From Treponema sp. (GTDB lineage Bacteria; Spirochaetota; Spirochaetia; Treponematales; Treponemataceae): a DNA stretch of 64,000 bases. The stretch is from NCBI GenBank assembly GCA_017525605.1, contig JAFXSM010000030.1, positions 62,001 through 126,000 of the forward strand. Reading direction: 5' to 3'. Position numbers and translations under genes: made by a program. Below, piece by piece: positions 52,082-60,788 of the stretch (position 1 is the stretch's first letter; every line of letters starts with the position of its first letter). The notes below the pieces were generated by a model. That model was not told the origin of the DNA. It worked only from the letters and a program-made list of their open reading frames with translations, and did not search any database.

Positions 52082-53164
52082 TTAAATTTTCTGTGCCGCG
52101 GCATCGTTTTTCTGTATTTCGATGTTCGTCTCTATCACAAAGCAGATGAAGTAATCTTCGAGTGTTTTGTGAGGTCCAGGCAGCTTGAGCCTGTTTCTGA
52201 CGCGTGCGTTGTCACGTCTTATCGAATACTGCTGGAAAAAGTCTCTGTAATCCGAGAATTCCGTTTTTATGAATTCATTGCCCAAATATTTCGGGACTTC
52301 GTTTCGTCCGATTGCGGAAATTCCCTTTTCGCGAAGCATATTTTTCAGCCGAAGGATATCTTCGTGCGAAATGCCGAACAGGAATTCTTCCATTGCCATT
52401 TTCACGTTGTCGTCGGAGAGCTTGGTGGTGATGAATTTGACCCACTGCTCGTCCAATGCGAACGTAATCGTCATAAGCTCGCTCGTGCCCATCATCGTTC
52501 CGAATGCAGGTGCCAGCTTTGCTCTCGCGTTCCAGACTGCCTGAAGGACCGGAGAAATATCTGCGATGTTCTGGTCGGCGCGGTGCTCCCAAAGCAAAAG
52601 AAGCGATGTTGCGAGCTGCCATCTTGCGTCTTCCGAAAGGCTCGTGTCGTGAATCAGATTCAGATAAACGTCCTCGGCAAGAAGGAGGAACATCATTGAA
52701 ACTGTCTCGTCGTGAAATTCCTTGCAGAGCGATTCGTCGAGTTCCGCCTGCTTCGCGAGTTTTTCGAGGCTTGAGAAAGTGTGCAGCTTCGAAACCAGAA
52801 ATCCTTTGCCGAGCGTGGCTTTTGACGGCAGCTGCAATGTTGTGTCACCTTCGCGTGTCGAGTCTATGAGAGAGCGTATGAGTGAATGTGGCGTTCTTGA
52901 GCCGACTGTCAGATCCGCCCTTTCGAGCAGGGAAGGAAAGGCCGCAATCGCCTTTGCCAGCTGTTTCAGGTCGCTTACGCGCTTTTCGAGTATTTCGAAA
53001 TGATTGTACTTGATTTTAGAGAGTTTCTGCTTTAGCTCGTCAATCAGTGCCTGCTGTCTGTTCGTGAAGACAATGATGCCTGTCTGCATTGGTTCTTGGC
53101 TGCTTTCTTCTTCCGTAAAAAATTCGCTTAAATCTACTGTCTCAAAATTTGATGTAATATCCAT
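52082..53164 (-). CDS. Conserved-looking cytosolic protein of unknown function
   Basis: 360 aa, soluble, mostly helical, no signal peptide or membrane segment. Regions such as VSDLKQLAKAIAAFPSLLER and LATSLLLLWEHRADQNIADI look like packed helices. The start follows a G-rich site (GAGGTGGGG). No domain is recognised. It is divergent from the vWA protein gene (142 bp between starts as annotated), possibly sharing a promoter region. Confidence 0.75.
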   Translation of the reverse strand: MDITSNFETVDLSEFFTEEESSQEPMQTGIIVFTNRQQALIDELKQKLSKIKYNHFEILEKRVSDLKQLAKAIAAFPSLLERADLTVGSRTPHSLIRSLIDSTREGDTTLQLPSKATLGKGFLVSKLHTFSSLEKLAKQAELDESLCKEFHDETVSMMFLLLAEDVYLNLIHDTSLSEDARWQLATSLLLLWEHRADQNIADISPVLQAVWNARAKLAPAFGTMMGTSELMTITFALDEQWVKFITTKLSDDNVKMAMEEFLFGISHEDILRLKNMLREKGISAIGRNEVPKYLGNEFIKTEFSDYRDFFQQYSIRRDNARVRNRLKLPGPHKTLEDYFICFVIETNIEIQKNDAAAQKI

Positions 53165-53321
53165 ATTTTCCCCACCTCAAATATCGGAATTTTACAAGAA
53201 TTTCGTGTTCTTGGATATTTTTTGAATGTTCGCCATTATACCACATGACTTTCTAAATTCAACTTTCATAATTGCCGATTAAGAATATGGGTACGATATT
53301 TTATGAGTGGAAGGGAAAATC

Positions 53322-54575
53322 ATGAAGAAAATTTTTTTGACATTTTGGCTTTTTGCCCTGGGACTGTCGGCTTTTTCCAATGACAGCCTGCTTATCCGCG
53401 GTGATGACCTCCGGCTTGTCTATGTCGCCGATGATGCTGAAGATTCTTCGAAAAGCGCATCTTCGGGCGCATCTCTGAATGATGATTTTGATGAGATTTC
53501 AGGCTTTCATCTGTATATCAGAAAAAAAGAGGGAATCGAATCAGTCCTTCTTTGCGACACGACAAAGGATCCTGACGGAAAAAACGACAATTATTCGTAC
53601 AGGGCACTTGAGTACAACTCGGTGAACGGCGACGAGGTGACTTATCTCAACGGAAAGCCGCTTGTCTCTGAATATGCGAAATACAGGCTTGCGGATTCCA
53701 CGCCTGAGCCTGATGAGGAATTCGGGGAGGCTTTTCACATTTATATTCCGATGGAAATGACTTACGGGTATCCGTGGTCGAGGAACGGAAAAATCAATGT
53801 GAAGCGGGGAACGTTCGTCAATATCCGTGCGTTCTCAAAAAAATATGCGGATTACGACGGCGAATTCGCTGACAATCCGTTCATGTTCGATTTGCAGATT
53901 CCAGAAGGCTCGACCGATTTCGTTCCGATTCTGACAGACAATTACAGCCCGGAAGCAGCAGCAAGTTTCTCCGATATTGCCGAATTCAGCGGCGGAAAGA
54001 TGGTCATCTCGAATCTGGATAAATTGTCGGACGACGTGATGGATTCAATCGAGCGGATTTCAGGAAATGAAGTTGTCGATATCGTTTTTGCGATTGATAC
54101 GACCGGAAGCATGAAGGACGACGTGAAAGTTCTGCGCGACCAGTGGGTTCCGAAACTCATGGAAATGCTGAATGGCGACGGGAAAACTCGCGGCTCCGTA
54201 AGGCTCGGTCTGCTGCTCTACAGGGATTATGAGGACGATTACGAATATAAAAAGCTTCCTGTGAAATTCTTCGATTTTACGGACGATGTTGAGACTTTCA
54301 AGAGAAATCTGAATCGCTTCGTGATAAACGGTAGCGAGGGCGGTGACTTGCCTGAGGCGGTCTACGAAGCTCTCTACGGCTCGATTGACTTTTACAAATG
54401 GCGGAGCGGCGCGCAGAAAAAAATCATCCTGATTGGAGATGCCGAACCTCATCCGACTCCGCGCGGCTCGAAAAAATACACGAAAGAGCTTGTCTCTAAA
54501 ATGTCAAAGTCGAAGGGAATCGTCATCGATACAATCATCGTTCCCGATAACAAGAGCGACCGCGGCAGATGGTGA
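53322..54575 (+). CDS. Secreted von Willebrand factor A-domain protein
   Basis: About 417 aa. Signal peptide (MKKIFLTFWLFALGLSAFS), a beta-rich N-terminal region (residues 20-240) and a C-terminal vWA domain with the MIDAS motif DTTGSM and the later Thr/Asp positions (GSEGGDLPEAV; ILIGDAEPHP). It probably binds a protein partner through a metal ion. The start at 53322 follows GAAGGG; an upstream in-frame GTG is rejected. It ends 26 bp before element copy 3. Confidence 0.87.
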   Translation: MKKIFLTFWLFALGLSAFSNDSLLIRGDDLRLVYVADDAEDSSKSASSGASLNDDFDEISGFHLYIRKKEGIESVLLCDTTKDPDGKNDNYSYRALEYNSVNGDEVTYLNGKPLVSEYAKYRLADSTPEPDEEFGEAFHIYIPMEMTYGYPWSRNGKINVKRGTFVNIRAFSKKYADYDGEFADNPFMFDLQIPEGSTDFVPILTDNYSPEAAASFSDIAEFSGGKMVISNLDKLSDDVMDSIERISGNEVVDIVFAIDTTGSMKDDVKVLRDQWVPKLMEMLNGDGKTRGSVRLGLLLYRDYEDDYEYKKLPVKFFDFTDDVETFKRNLNRFVINGSEGGDLPEAVYEALYGSIDFYKWRSGAQKKIILIGDAEPHPTPRGSKKYTKELVSKMSKSKGIVIDTIIVPDNKSDRGRW

Positions 54576-54600
54576 TGTCGTTTATAATTTAATAGGGCAA

Positions 54601-54768
54601 ATGTCGAGTTAATGCAAATTTGAGTTGCAGAAAGAAGCTCCCAGCGAGAACCCGACCGCAAAAACGGCAGTACCGCTTCGCGGTGGCTGAGTGTTTTTGC
54701 GGTCGGAACCTCGCTTCCGCTTCTTTCTGCCATTCGTTCGTACAACTCAACATTTACGCTAGTAGAAT
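54601..54768 (+). repeat. Palindromic element, copy 3
   Basis: Outer arms GCAGAAAGAAGC (54627-54638) and GCTTCTTTCTGC (54719-54730) are perfectly complementary but differ from the GGAAACAAGC arm of copies 2 and 4. Inner arms are CCGACCGCAAAAAC (54652-54665) and GTTTTTGCGGTCGG (54693-54706). The AACATCG/CGATGTT hairpin of the core is deleted; ACCGC/GCGGT is kept. It is flanked by AATGTCGAGTTAATGCAAAT on the left, as in copy 4. Confidence 0.9.
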
Positions 54769-54813
54769 AAATTTTTTGCAGATGATTTTTGTCTGCTATT
54801 CCTGGGGGAAATT

Positions 54814-55761
54814 ATGGCTGTGAAAGTTTTCATCGATGGTAAAGAGGGGACGACTGGTCTCAAAATCTATGAGCGGTTCGCGAATAGGAATGACATCGAG
54901 ATATTGCAGATTGACGAGGACAAAAGAAAAGATCCTGAAGAAAAGCGTAAGATGATTGACGCTTCCGACTACACTTTCCTTTGCCTGCCTGACGCTGCCG
55001 CAATCGAAAGCGCGAATCTCTGCACGAATCCGAACACCGTAATCATCGATGCTTCGACTGCACACAGAACGAATCCTGATTGGGCTTATGGATTCCCGGA
55101 ACTTTCTCCTGAATTCAGGGAAAAAATCAGAACGTCGAAGAGAATTGCGGTTCCGGGATGCTACGCGTCTGGCTTCATCGCAATCGGATATCCGCTCGTG
55201 AAAAGCGGGATAATGCCTAAGGATTATCCTGTGGTGATTCATGCCGTTTCGGGCTATTCCGGCGCAGGAAAAAAGGCGATTGCGCAGTACGAGGCGGAAG
55301 GACGCAATCCGGAACTCGATTCTCCGCGTCTTTATGCTCTCACTCAGTCTCACAAGCATCTTCCTGAGATGAAAAAAATCGTCGGTCTTGATTATGAGCC
55401 GATTTTCAATCCGTATGTCTGCGATTACTTTCAGGGAATGACGGTGACTGTCGGTCTTCATTCTCGGTTGCTTTCAAAAAAAGTGACTGCGGCCGACGTT
55501 CAGAAAATGTTCGCCGAGCATTATGCAGGCTCTTCTTTCGTGAAAGTCGCGCCTCTTATGGGTGAGGGGGTTCTTCCTGAGCAGTTCATTCCTGCGAACA
55601 CTCTTGCTGGCACGAATGACATGCAGATTTTCGTTTACGGAAACGACGAGCGAATCATGGTGACAACCCGCTTTGACAACCTCGGAAAAGGTGCTTCCGG
55701 TGCTGCAGTGCAGTGCCTGAACATTTCGATGGGAATCGACGAGACAACAAGCCTCGTCTGA
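54814..55761 (+). CDS. argC: N-acetyl-gamma-glutamyl-phosphate reductase
   Basis: 315 aa, the short (type 2) ArgC. It reduces N-acetylglutamyl phosphate in arginine synthesis. NAD(P)-binding start KVFIDGKEGTTGLKIYERF, catalytic Cys in VPGCYASGF and SGYSGAGKKAI are present. It stands alone in the window; other arg genes would be elsewhere. The start follows GGGG at proper spacing, 46 bp after element copy 3. Confidence 0.93.
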   Translation: MAVKVFIDGKEGTTGLKIYERFANRNDIEILQIDEDKRKDPEEKRKMIDASDYTFLCLPDAAAIESANLCTNPNTVIIDASTAHRTNPDWAYGFPELSPEFREKIRTSKRIAVPGCYASGFIAIGYPLVKSGIMPKDYPVVIHAVSGYSGAGKKAIAQYEAEGRNPELDSPRLYALTQSHKHLPEMKKIVGLDYEPIFNPYVCDYFQGMTVTVGLHSRLLSKKVTAADVQKMFAEHYAGSSFVKVAPLMGEGVLPEQFIPANTLAGTNDMQIFVYGNDERIMVTTRFDNLGKGASGAAVQCLNISMGIDETTSLV

Positions 55762-55803
55762 TAATCCGTATCTTTTTTTATCATAGACTGTTAAAATCTC
55801 GTT

Positions 55804-56385
55804 ATGAAAAATTTTATCAAAATAATTTCTGCGGTTTTAGCAGTCTTTTCTTTTTCCCTTGTTTCATGTTCTTCAACAAAAGTCATTCCCGACAATCTGA
55901 CGGCAAGGCAGCTGATTCAGAACGGGCAGGATGCGTTTGAGTCCAAGAACTACAAAATGGCTCTCAAATATTACTACACCACTTTGGAGCGTTATGGCTC
56001 GGACGACCCTTCTATTTTCGTTGAGGCGAATTACGAAATCGGCCACATCTACATGAAGCAGAAAAAATACGGCTATGCAAAAAAAGTTTTCGGCGACCTT
56101 GTTGATTTGTATGCGAACGTGCTTCCAGGACAGCTGCCCGGCGCGTACAACAAACTTGCGAAGATGGGATTGGAAAAAATTCCTGAGGGAACTGTCGCTG
56201 AAAATCCTGTGATAGAATTCGACAAAGCCGACGAGAAAAAACGGAAGGAAACAGCAGCTTCAAGCATTTCAGAGCCAGTCGTTGAGGAAGTCTCATCGGC
56301 TAAGTCTGAAAATGCCGAAGCGAAAACGGAATCCGCAGAGGAAAATGCAAATCCTGAAAATGCGGAATCTGCTTCGGCGGAATAA
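55804..56385 (+). CDS. TPR-like lipoprotein
   Basis: 193 aa. A lipobox LVSC (Cys at about 22), then TPR-like helices (residues 35-120: ARQLIQNGQDAFESKNYKMA, then GHIYMKQKKYGYAKKVFGDL) and an acidic, Ala/Glu-rich low-complexity tail. It resembles small periplasmic TPR lipoproteins that scaffold envelope machinery. It is downstream of argC by 42 bp; a terminator follows. Confidence 0.82.
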   Translation: MKNFIKIISAVLAVFSFSLVSCSSTKVIPDNLTARQLIQNGQDAFESKNYKMALKYYYTTLERYGSDDPSIFVEANYEIGHIYMKQKKYGYAKKVFGDLVDLYANVLPGQLPGAYNKLAKMGLEKIPEGTVAENPVIEFDKADEKKRKETAASSISEPVVEEVSSAKSENAEAKTESAEENANPENAESASAE

Positions 56386-56403
56386 AAATCGCTTCTGAAA
56401 AAG

Positions 56404-56450
56404 AAAATCCCAGCCGCGCGTTTTTTTGGGGCGTGTGGCTGGGATTTTTT
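56404..56450 (+). terminator. Terminator of the argC/TPR lipoprotein unit
   Basis: AAAATCCCAGCC / GGCTGGGATTTT, a 12-bp stem around a 21-nt loop, followed by T residues, 18 nt after the stop codon. The flanking A run lets it serve the opposite strand (glyA) too. Confidence 0.85.
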
Positions 56451-56484
56451 GTTTGTTTACGATTATGCACGTCCTGTGCGCGGT

Positions 56485-57987
56485 CTATTTTACAAATTCT
56501 TTCTTCAAGAAGTCGAGGTCAAGCTCTGGGTACAGGACGAACTTTGAAAGGAGTGCCTGAACTCTCTTTGAGGCGGCTTCTTTCACTGACTCGTCAAGGA
56601 CAATCTTGAGCTTTGCAGGTTTGCCGTCTTTTGTGACGCCAGGCTTCGTGCCCTTCAAAACGAGGTCGATGATTGCGGCGACTTCTTTCATGTCGTCTTC
56701 TTTCATGCCGAGCGTCGTGAGGGCAGGAGTTCCGAGGCGGAGTCCTGAAGTGTACCATGCGCCGTTCTTGTCGTAAGGCAATGCGTTTGCGTTCACAGTA
56801 ACGCCAGCCTGGAACAATGCTGCCTCAGCCTGCTTTCCTGTGAGACCGTAAGCCTCGAAGACGTTTGCGAGCATGAGGTGGTTGTCAGTTCCGTTTGTCT
56901 GGAGAGGAACGTTCAGGTCTGCAAGGTTCTTTGCGAGTGCCTGTGCGTTCTTTACGATCTGGTGAGCGTAATCCTGATATTCCTTCGTGTTCGCTTCCTT
57001 GAATGCCAATGCTTTTGCAGCCATGACGTGCGGGAGCGGACCGCCCAAGACCATCGGGCAGCCCTTGTTCACGTAGTCAGCGAATTCTTTCTTGCAGAGA
57101 ATCATTGCGCCGCGTGGACCGCGCAAAGTCTTGTGCGTCGTCGTCGTTACGATGTCAGCCCATTTCACCGGGTCTTCGTCGCCTGTGAAGACTTTTCCTG
57201 CGACGAGGCCTGCGAAGTGCGACATATCGACCATCAATACTGCTCCGCACTTGTCGGCGATTTCCCTGAATCTCTTGAAGTTGATTGCGCGAGGATATGC
57301 CGAATATCCTGTGAGGAGGATGAGCGGCTTCACTTCCATCGCCTGCTTTTCGATTGCGTCGTAGTCGAGGAGGCCAGTTTTCTCGTCAACGCCGTACGGA
57401 TGAGATTCGAACATTCTTGCAGAGACGTTCATCTTGTATCCGTGTGTGAGGTGTCCGCCGCATGAGTAGTCGAGTCCCATGAGCTTCTGGTTTCCGAATC
57501 TTGCTCTCAATTCTTTGAACTGCTCTTCGGTCAAGTCGTTGAGCGACTTCACTCTGAGCTCTTCCAATGTAGGTGTCTCGACTTTTGCCGAAAGAATCGC
57601 CCAATATGCGACGAGGTTAGTGTCGGCACCGGAATGCGGCTGTACATAAGCGTAATCAGCTCCGAAGAGAGCTTCTGCCTCGCGTGCAGCCGTTGATTCC
57701 ACTGAATCCACATTGACGCAACCACCGTAGTATCTGTGCTCCGGGTATCCTTCCGCGTATTTGTCGGTGAGAAGGTTTCCCATTGCAGCTTGAACAGCCA
57801 GCGAGCAGTAGTTCTCTGAAGCGATGAGCTTGAGGTGGCTCCTCTGGTTTTCGATTTCGTTAACGACATCAGCTGCGATTGACGGGTTCACAGAAGCGAC
57901 CTGCTGAAGATTAGCGACATAGGCAGTCATAGCGACGTTTGGTTTTCCGCCGCAAGACGAGAGGTAGTTTTCCAATGGTGTTGCCAT
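56485..57987 (-). CDS. glyA: Serine hydroxymethyltransferase
   Basis: 500 aa. PLP enzyme interconverting serine and glycine with tetrahydrofolate. PLP Lys is in VTTTTHKTLRGPRGAM; HSGADTNLVAYWA and DYSCGGHLTHGYKMN are conserved. It is about 80 residues longer than common GlyA (about 420), with an N-terminal extension and inserts; a long form is also found in T. pallidum. The start at 57987 is chosen because GGAG sits 8 nt before it; the upstream ATG at 57999 contains that site. Confidence 0.95.
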   Translation of the reverse strand: MATPLENYLSSCGGKPNVAMTAYVANLQQVASVNPSIAADVVNEIENQRSHLKLIASENYCSLAVQAAMGNLLTDKYAEGYPEHRYYGGCVNVDSVESTAAREAEALFGADYAYVQPHSGADTNLVAYWAILSAKVETPTLEELRVKSLNDLTEEQFKELRARFGNQKLMGLDYSCGGHLTHGYKMNVSARMFESHPYGVDEKTGLLDYDAIEKQAMEVKPLILLTGYSAYPRAINFKRFREIADKCGAVLMVDMSHFAGLVAGKVFTGDEDPVKWADIVTTTTHKTLRGPRGAMILCKKEFADYVNKGCPMVLGGPLPHVMAAKALAFKEANTKEYQDYAHQIVKNAQALAKNLADLNVPLQTNGTDNHLMLANVFEAYGLTGKQAEAALFQAGVTVNANALPYDKNGAWYTSGLRLGTPALTTLGMKEDDMKEVAAIIDLVLKGTKPGVTKDGKPAKLKIVLDESVKEAASKRVQALLSKFVLYPELDLDFLKKEFVK

Positions 57988-58067
57988 TTTTTTCTCCATA
58001 AAAATTGAGTATGCAGTTGATTCTATTGAAAAATCGGTTAGTTCTCAATTCATACAGAAAAGTTTGA

Positions 58068-58240
58068 ATGTCGAGTTAATGCAAATTGTAAATGCTGGAA
58101 ACAAGCTCCCGGCGGGAACCCGACCACAAAAACGGCAGTACCGCTTCGCGGTGGCGTTAACATCGTTTGCGATGTTCCGTGTTTTTGTGGTCGGAACCCC
58201 GCCTCCGCTTGTTTCCAACTTTCATCCGTAAAACTCGACT
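58068..58240 (+). repeat. Palindromic element, copy 4
   Basis: Outer arms GGAAACAAGC (58097-58106) / GCTTGTTTCC (58207-58216) and inner arms CCGACCACAAAAAC (58120-58133) / GTTTTTGTGGTCGG (58181-58194), all perfect. The full core is GGCAGTACCGCTTCGCGGTG followed by AACATCG/CGATGTT. It ends 2 nt from the stop codon of the next minus-strand gene (58242). Confidence 0.92.
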
Positions 58241-58241
58241 T

Positions 58242-60068
58242 TCAGCTTATTTCTTCCAGTTCTTCTATCTCTTCTGGTTCGCTTTCGTCTCGTTGTTCCG
58301 GATTTTTGACCGTGATGCTGAATTCCATGAGCTTGTTTTTGTCGGCGATGTTTGCCACGACGAATTTTTTCACTTCTTTCATTTCGATTATCATCTGGCG
58401 CGAGATTTCGAGTGCTTCGGAGAATTCGATTGTCGCTTCCTTTTCCTTGTCGGCGTCTTTCAGCCTAATGAGCGTGATTGCCTTCTGCCTGATTTGTTCG
58501 TTCAGCTCTTTCACTTTTATGATGTTCGGAATCCGGCCGAATTTCTTTGTGCCGTCGCCGTAGAGCCACTGGTCGAATTTCGATGCGCCTTTTTCGGTCT
58601 GGCTTTTTATCTCGTCGGAAGTTCCGTGCAGATATTTCAAAAGAAGCGCAGTCCAGCCTAAGTGCGACTGGATTGCCTCGATTACGGTTCTAAGCTCCGT
58701 TTTGTCGGCTTTCCATGTTTTTTCGGAGACGTTCGCCAGCCTGAAAAAGTCGATGTCGCGCCTGATTTCCTCAAGGCTTTTCTCGTTCTCGACCGCGCTG
58801 AAATAAATCGGATCCTGCGTGTGGCTCAGTTCCAGTGCCTGCGTCGTGTTCCGCTTCACGATTTCCGCAATTTCTTTTATGCACTTTTCGATGTCGCCGA
58901 GGCTTCTGTTGTTGCGCTCGATGCTTTCTGTGATTCCTCCGACTTGCACGTCGATTTTTTCTTCTGCCGCCACGACTGCTGAAAAATGGTCGCTGATTTC
59001 TCCGTTCCTCTCGACGACGTTTCTGTAGTCGGCGATGATTTCCTTGAACGAGTTGACGAACATCAGCACCTGCTCCGAAATCTCCGTGAATGCGGCGTTC
59101 GTCTTTTTGCTCGATTCCGTCGCGCTCATTATCAGATTCGTCATCGTTTTGAGTGCGCCCGTGATTTCTTTTGCGTGTTTTCCGGTCTGCTCGCTGAGTT
59201 TCCTGATTTCGTCGGCGACGACTGCGAATCCCTTGCCCGCGTCTCCTGCGTGCGCCGCCTCAATCGAAGCGTTCATCGCAAGAAGGTTCGTCTCGTTCGC
59301 GACAGATGCGATTACCGAAATCGTGTTGTTCAGAAGCTCCACGCCGTCCGATATTTTTCCGACCTCGCTTTCCGTCGTTTTCACCTGCTCGTCAACGGTC
59401 TTCGTCAGTTCCTCAAGCTTTTCCGACTGTGTCTGCTTTCCGTTCAGAAGGCTGATTTTTTCTTTGAGCGCGTCAGCAACTTCCTCGATTACTTTTTTCG
59501 TTTTTTCGATTTCGCCTGACTGTTCCTCGACTAATTCCTTGTAGCTTGAGATGTTCTTCAGGATTTCCATGTTCTCGCTCATCGTGGCGTTCTCAAGATG
59601 CTCAAGTTTCAGCACTTTGACCTTTATGTAATCCGCTCCGAGCGAAATGCGGGACGAATTCGTGATTGCGTTCTGCACTTCCATCATGAATTCGCTTGAG
59701 CTGTCCTGCGTGTGGATTACGTTTATCTTCAGCTCGTTCAGAAGGTTCACGAGCCTGTTCCCGATGAAATCCTCAAGCTTGTCCGAAAGCTGCTGAATCG
59801 TTTTTATCGGTGTTTTGACTTTGTTCTTTTTGGAGAAGTCGCCGAGATAGACCGAATCGATGTAGGCAGCGAGACGGATAATCGGAATGTTGAAGAATAT
59901 TGTGTGGAAGATTATGAAAATCACACCGGCAGCGATTGTGCATGGTATGAAAAAATCATGTAGGAATTGGTGCAGCAATATCACACAAGCCATTTCTGTA
60001 GTCAGTCCGACAATCGACAAAGTCGGAAAAACTGGTGTTTTTGAATTTTCTCTCTGTTTTTTATTCAT
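58242..60068 (-). CDS. Chemoreceptor with two N-terminal helices and a degenerate C-terminal CZB domain
   Basis: 608 aa. Two closely spaced membrane helices (about 17-36 and 40-62) and almost no periplasmic part, so it senses in the cytosol or membrane. The MCP signalling tip [20 protein letters not shown] is near residue 255. The C-terminal domain (about 455-580) resembles the zinc-binding CZB domain: the first HxxW (SHLGWTALL) is kept, but the Cys of the C-x-F/L-G-x-W motif is Ser (SKFDQWLYG) and the later His pair is absent (NIIKVKELN). Zinc sensing is therefore doubtful. An acidic tail ([15 protein letters not shown]) follows. Confidence 0.88.
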   Translation of the reverse strand: MNKKQRENSKTPVFPTLSIVGLTTEMACVILLHQFLHDFFIPCTIAAGVIFIIFHTIFFNIPIIRLAAYIDSVYLGDFSKKNKVKTPIKTIQQLSDKLEDFIGNRLVNLLNELKINVIHTQDSSSEFMMEVQNAITNSSRISLGADYIKVKVLKLEHLENATMSENMEILKNISSYKELVEEQSGEIEKTKKVIEEVADALKEKISLLNGKQTQSEKLEELTKTVDEQVKTTESEVGKISDGVELLNNTISVIASVANETNLLAMNASIEAAHAGDAGKGFAVVADEIRKLSEQTGKHAKEITGALKTMTNLIMSATESSKKTNAAFTEISEQVLMFVNSFKEIIADYRNVVERNGEISDHFSAVVAAEEKIDVQVGGITESIERNNRSLGDIEKCIKEIAEIVKRNTTQALELSHTQDPIYFSAVENEKSLEEIRRDIDFFRLANVSEKTWKADKTELRTVIEAIQSHLGWTALLLKYLHGTSDEIKSQTEKGASKFDQWLYGDGTKKFGRIPNIIKVKELNEQIRQKAITLIRLKDADKEKEATIEFSEALEISRQMIIEMKEVKKFVVANIADKNKLMEFSITVKNPEQRDESEPEEIEELEEIS

Positions 60069-60083
60069 GCAAAAGATTCTATC

Positions 60084-60788
60084 ATGGTTTGTATGAAATT
60101 GAAAAATTTGAGACTTTCAGAAGATTTTTGCGGGTTTGAGTGTGCCGTTTTCGATTTGGACGGGACTCTGCTCGATTCAATGCCGATGTGGCACGGAGTT
60201 TCCGACAAATACCTTGAGTCCCACGGTATTTCCTTGCGCTCGTCAGTTTGGGACGAAGTGAAAAGGCTCACGGAAACTCAGACTGCCGTTTACTTTCAGG
60301 AAAAGTTCGGCATAAAAGATTCGATTGACGTTATCTGCGCCGAATTCGAAAGCATAATTTTCGAAGAGTACGCCAAAAAGTTGCAGCTGAAAGACGGTGC
60401 GCTCGACGTTCTCGTCTGGCTGAACGAAATGAAAATTCCGTGCGTGCTTGCGACTGCCACGAACAGGAAATGCGTTTCCGCGTGCCTTTCGCGTCTGAAA
60501 ATTGCGGGGCTTTTCACCGACGTTCTGACTTGCCTTGACTTGCAGACGAACAAGCACGAGCCGCTGATTTTCCAGAAGGCGAGCGAGATATGCGGAGCTT
60601 CATTCGACAAAACCGTTGTCTTCGAGGACGCGTACCATTGCATTTCGACCGCGAAAAAAGCTTCTTTTTTGACTTGCGCCGTTTTTGACGAAAGCGCAAA
60701 CGAGAAATGCCCTGACGGAAAAACCGACTGGGAGCACATCATTGCATTGTCCGATTACGCTATAAAAAACTGGAGGGAGATTTTATGA
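60084..60788 (+). CDS. HAD-family phosphatase, beta-phosphoglucomutase-like
   Basis: 234 aa. HAD motif [13 protein letters not shown] with both Asp residues, motif [11 protein letters not shown], motif III Lys in [11 protein letters not shown] (weak) and motif [15 protein letters not shown]. The cap between residues 30 and 95 is typical of phosphatase/phosphomutase class CI. The substrate is unknown. Its stop overlaps the start of the histidine kinase gene (4 bp), so it is in the same operon as the two-component pair, an unusual partner. Confidence 0.88.
   Translation: MVCMKLKNLRLSEDFCGFECAVFDLDGTLLDSMPMWHGVSDKYLESHGISLRSSVWDEVKRLTETQTAVYFQEKFGIKDSIDVICAEFESIIFEEYAKKLQLKDGALDVLVWLNEMKIPCVLATATNRKCVSACLSRLKIAGLFTDVLTCLDLQTNKHEPLIFQKASEICGASFDKTVVFEDAYHCISTAKKASFLTCAVFDESANEKCPDGKTDWEHIIALSDYAIKNWREIL

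Noticed and set aside
54576-54813. Possible truncated gene between the vWA protein and argC genes
   Set aside because: The stretch is fully explained by palindromic element copy 3; frames in it are short and lack ribosome sites.
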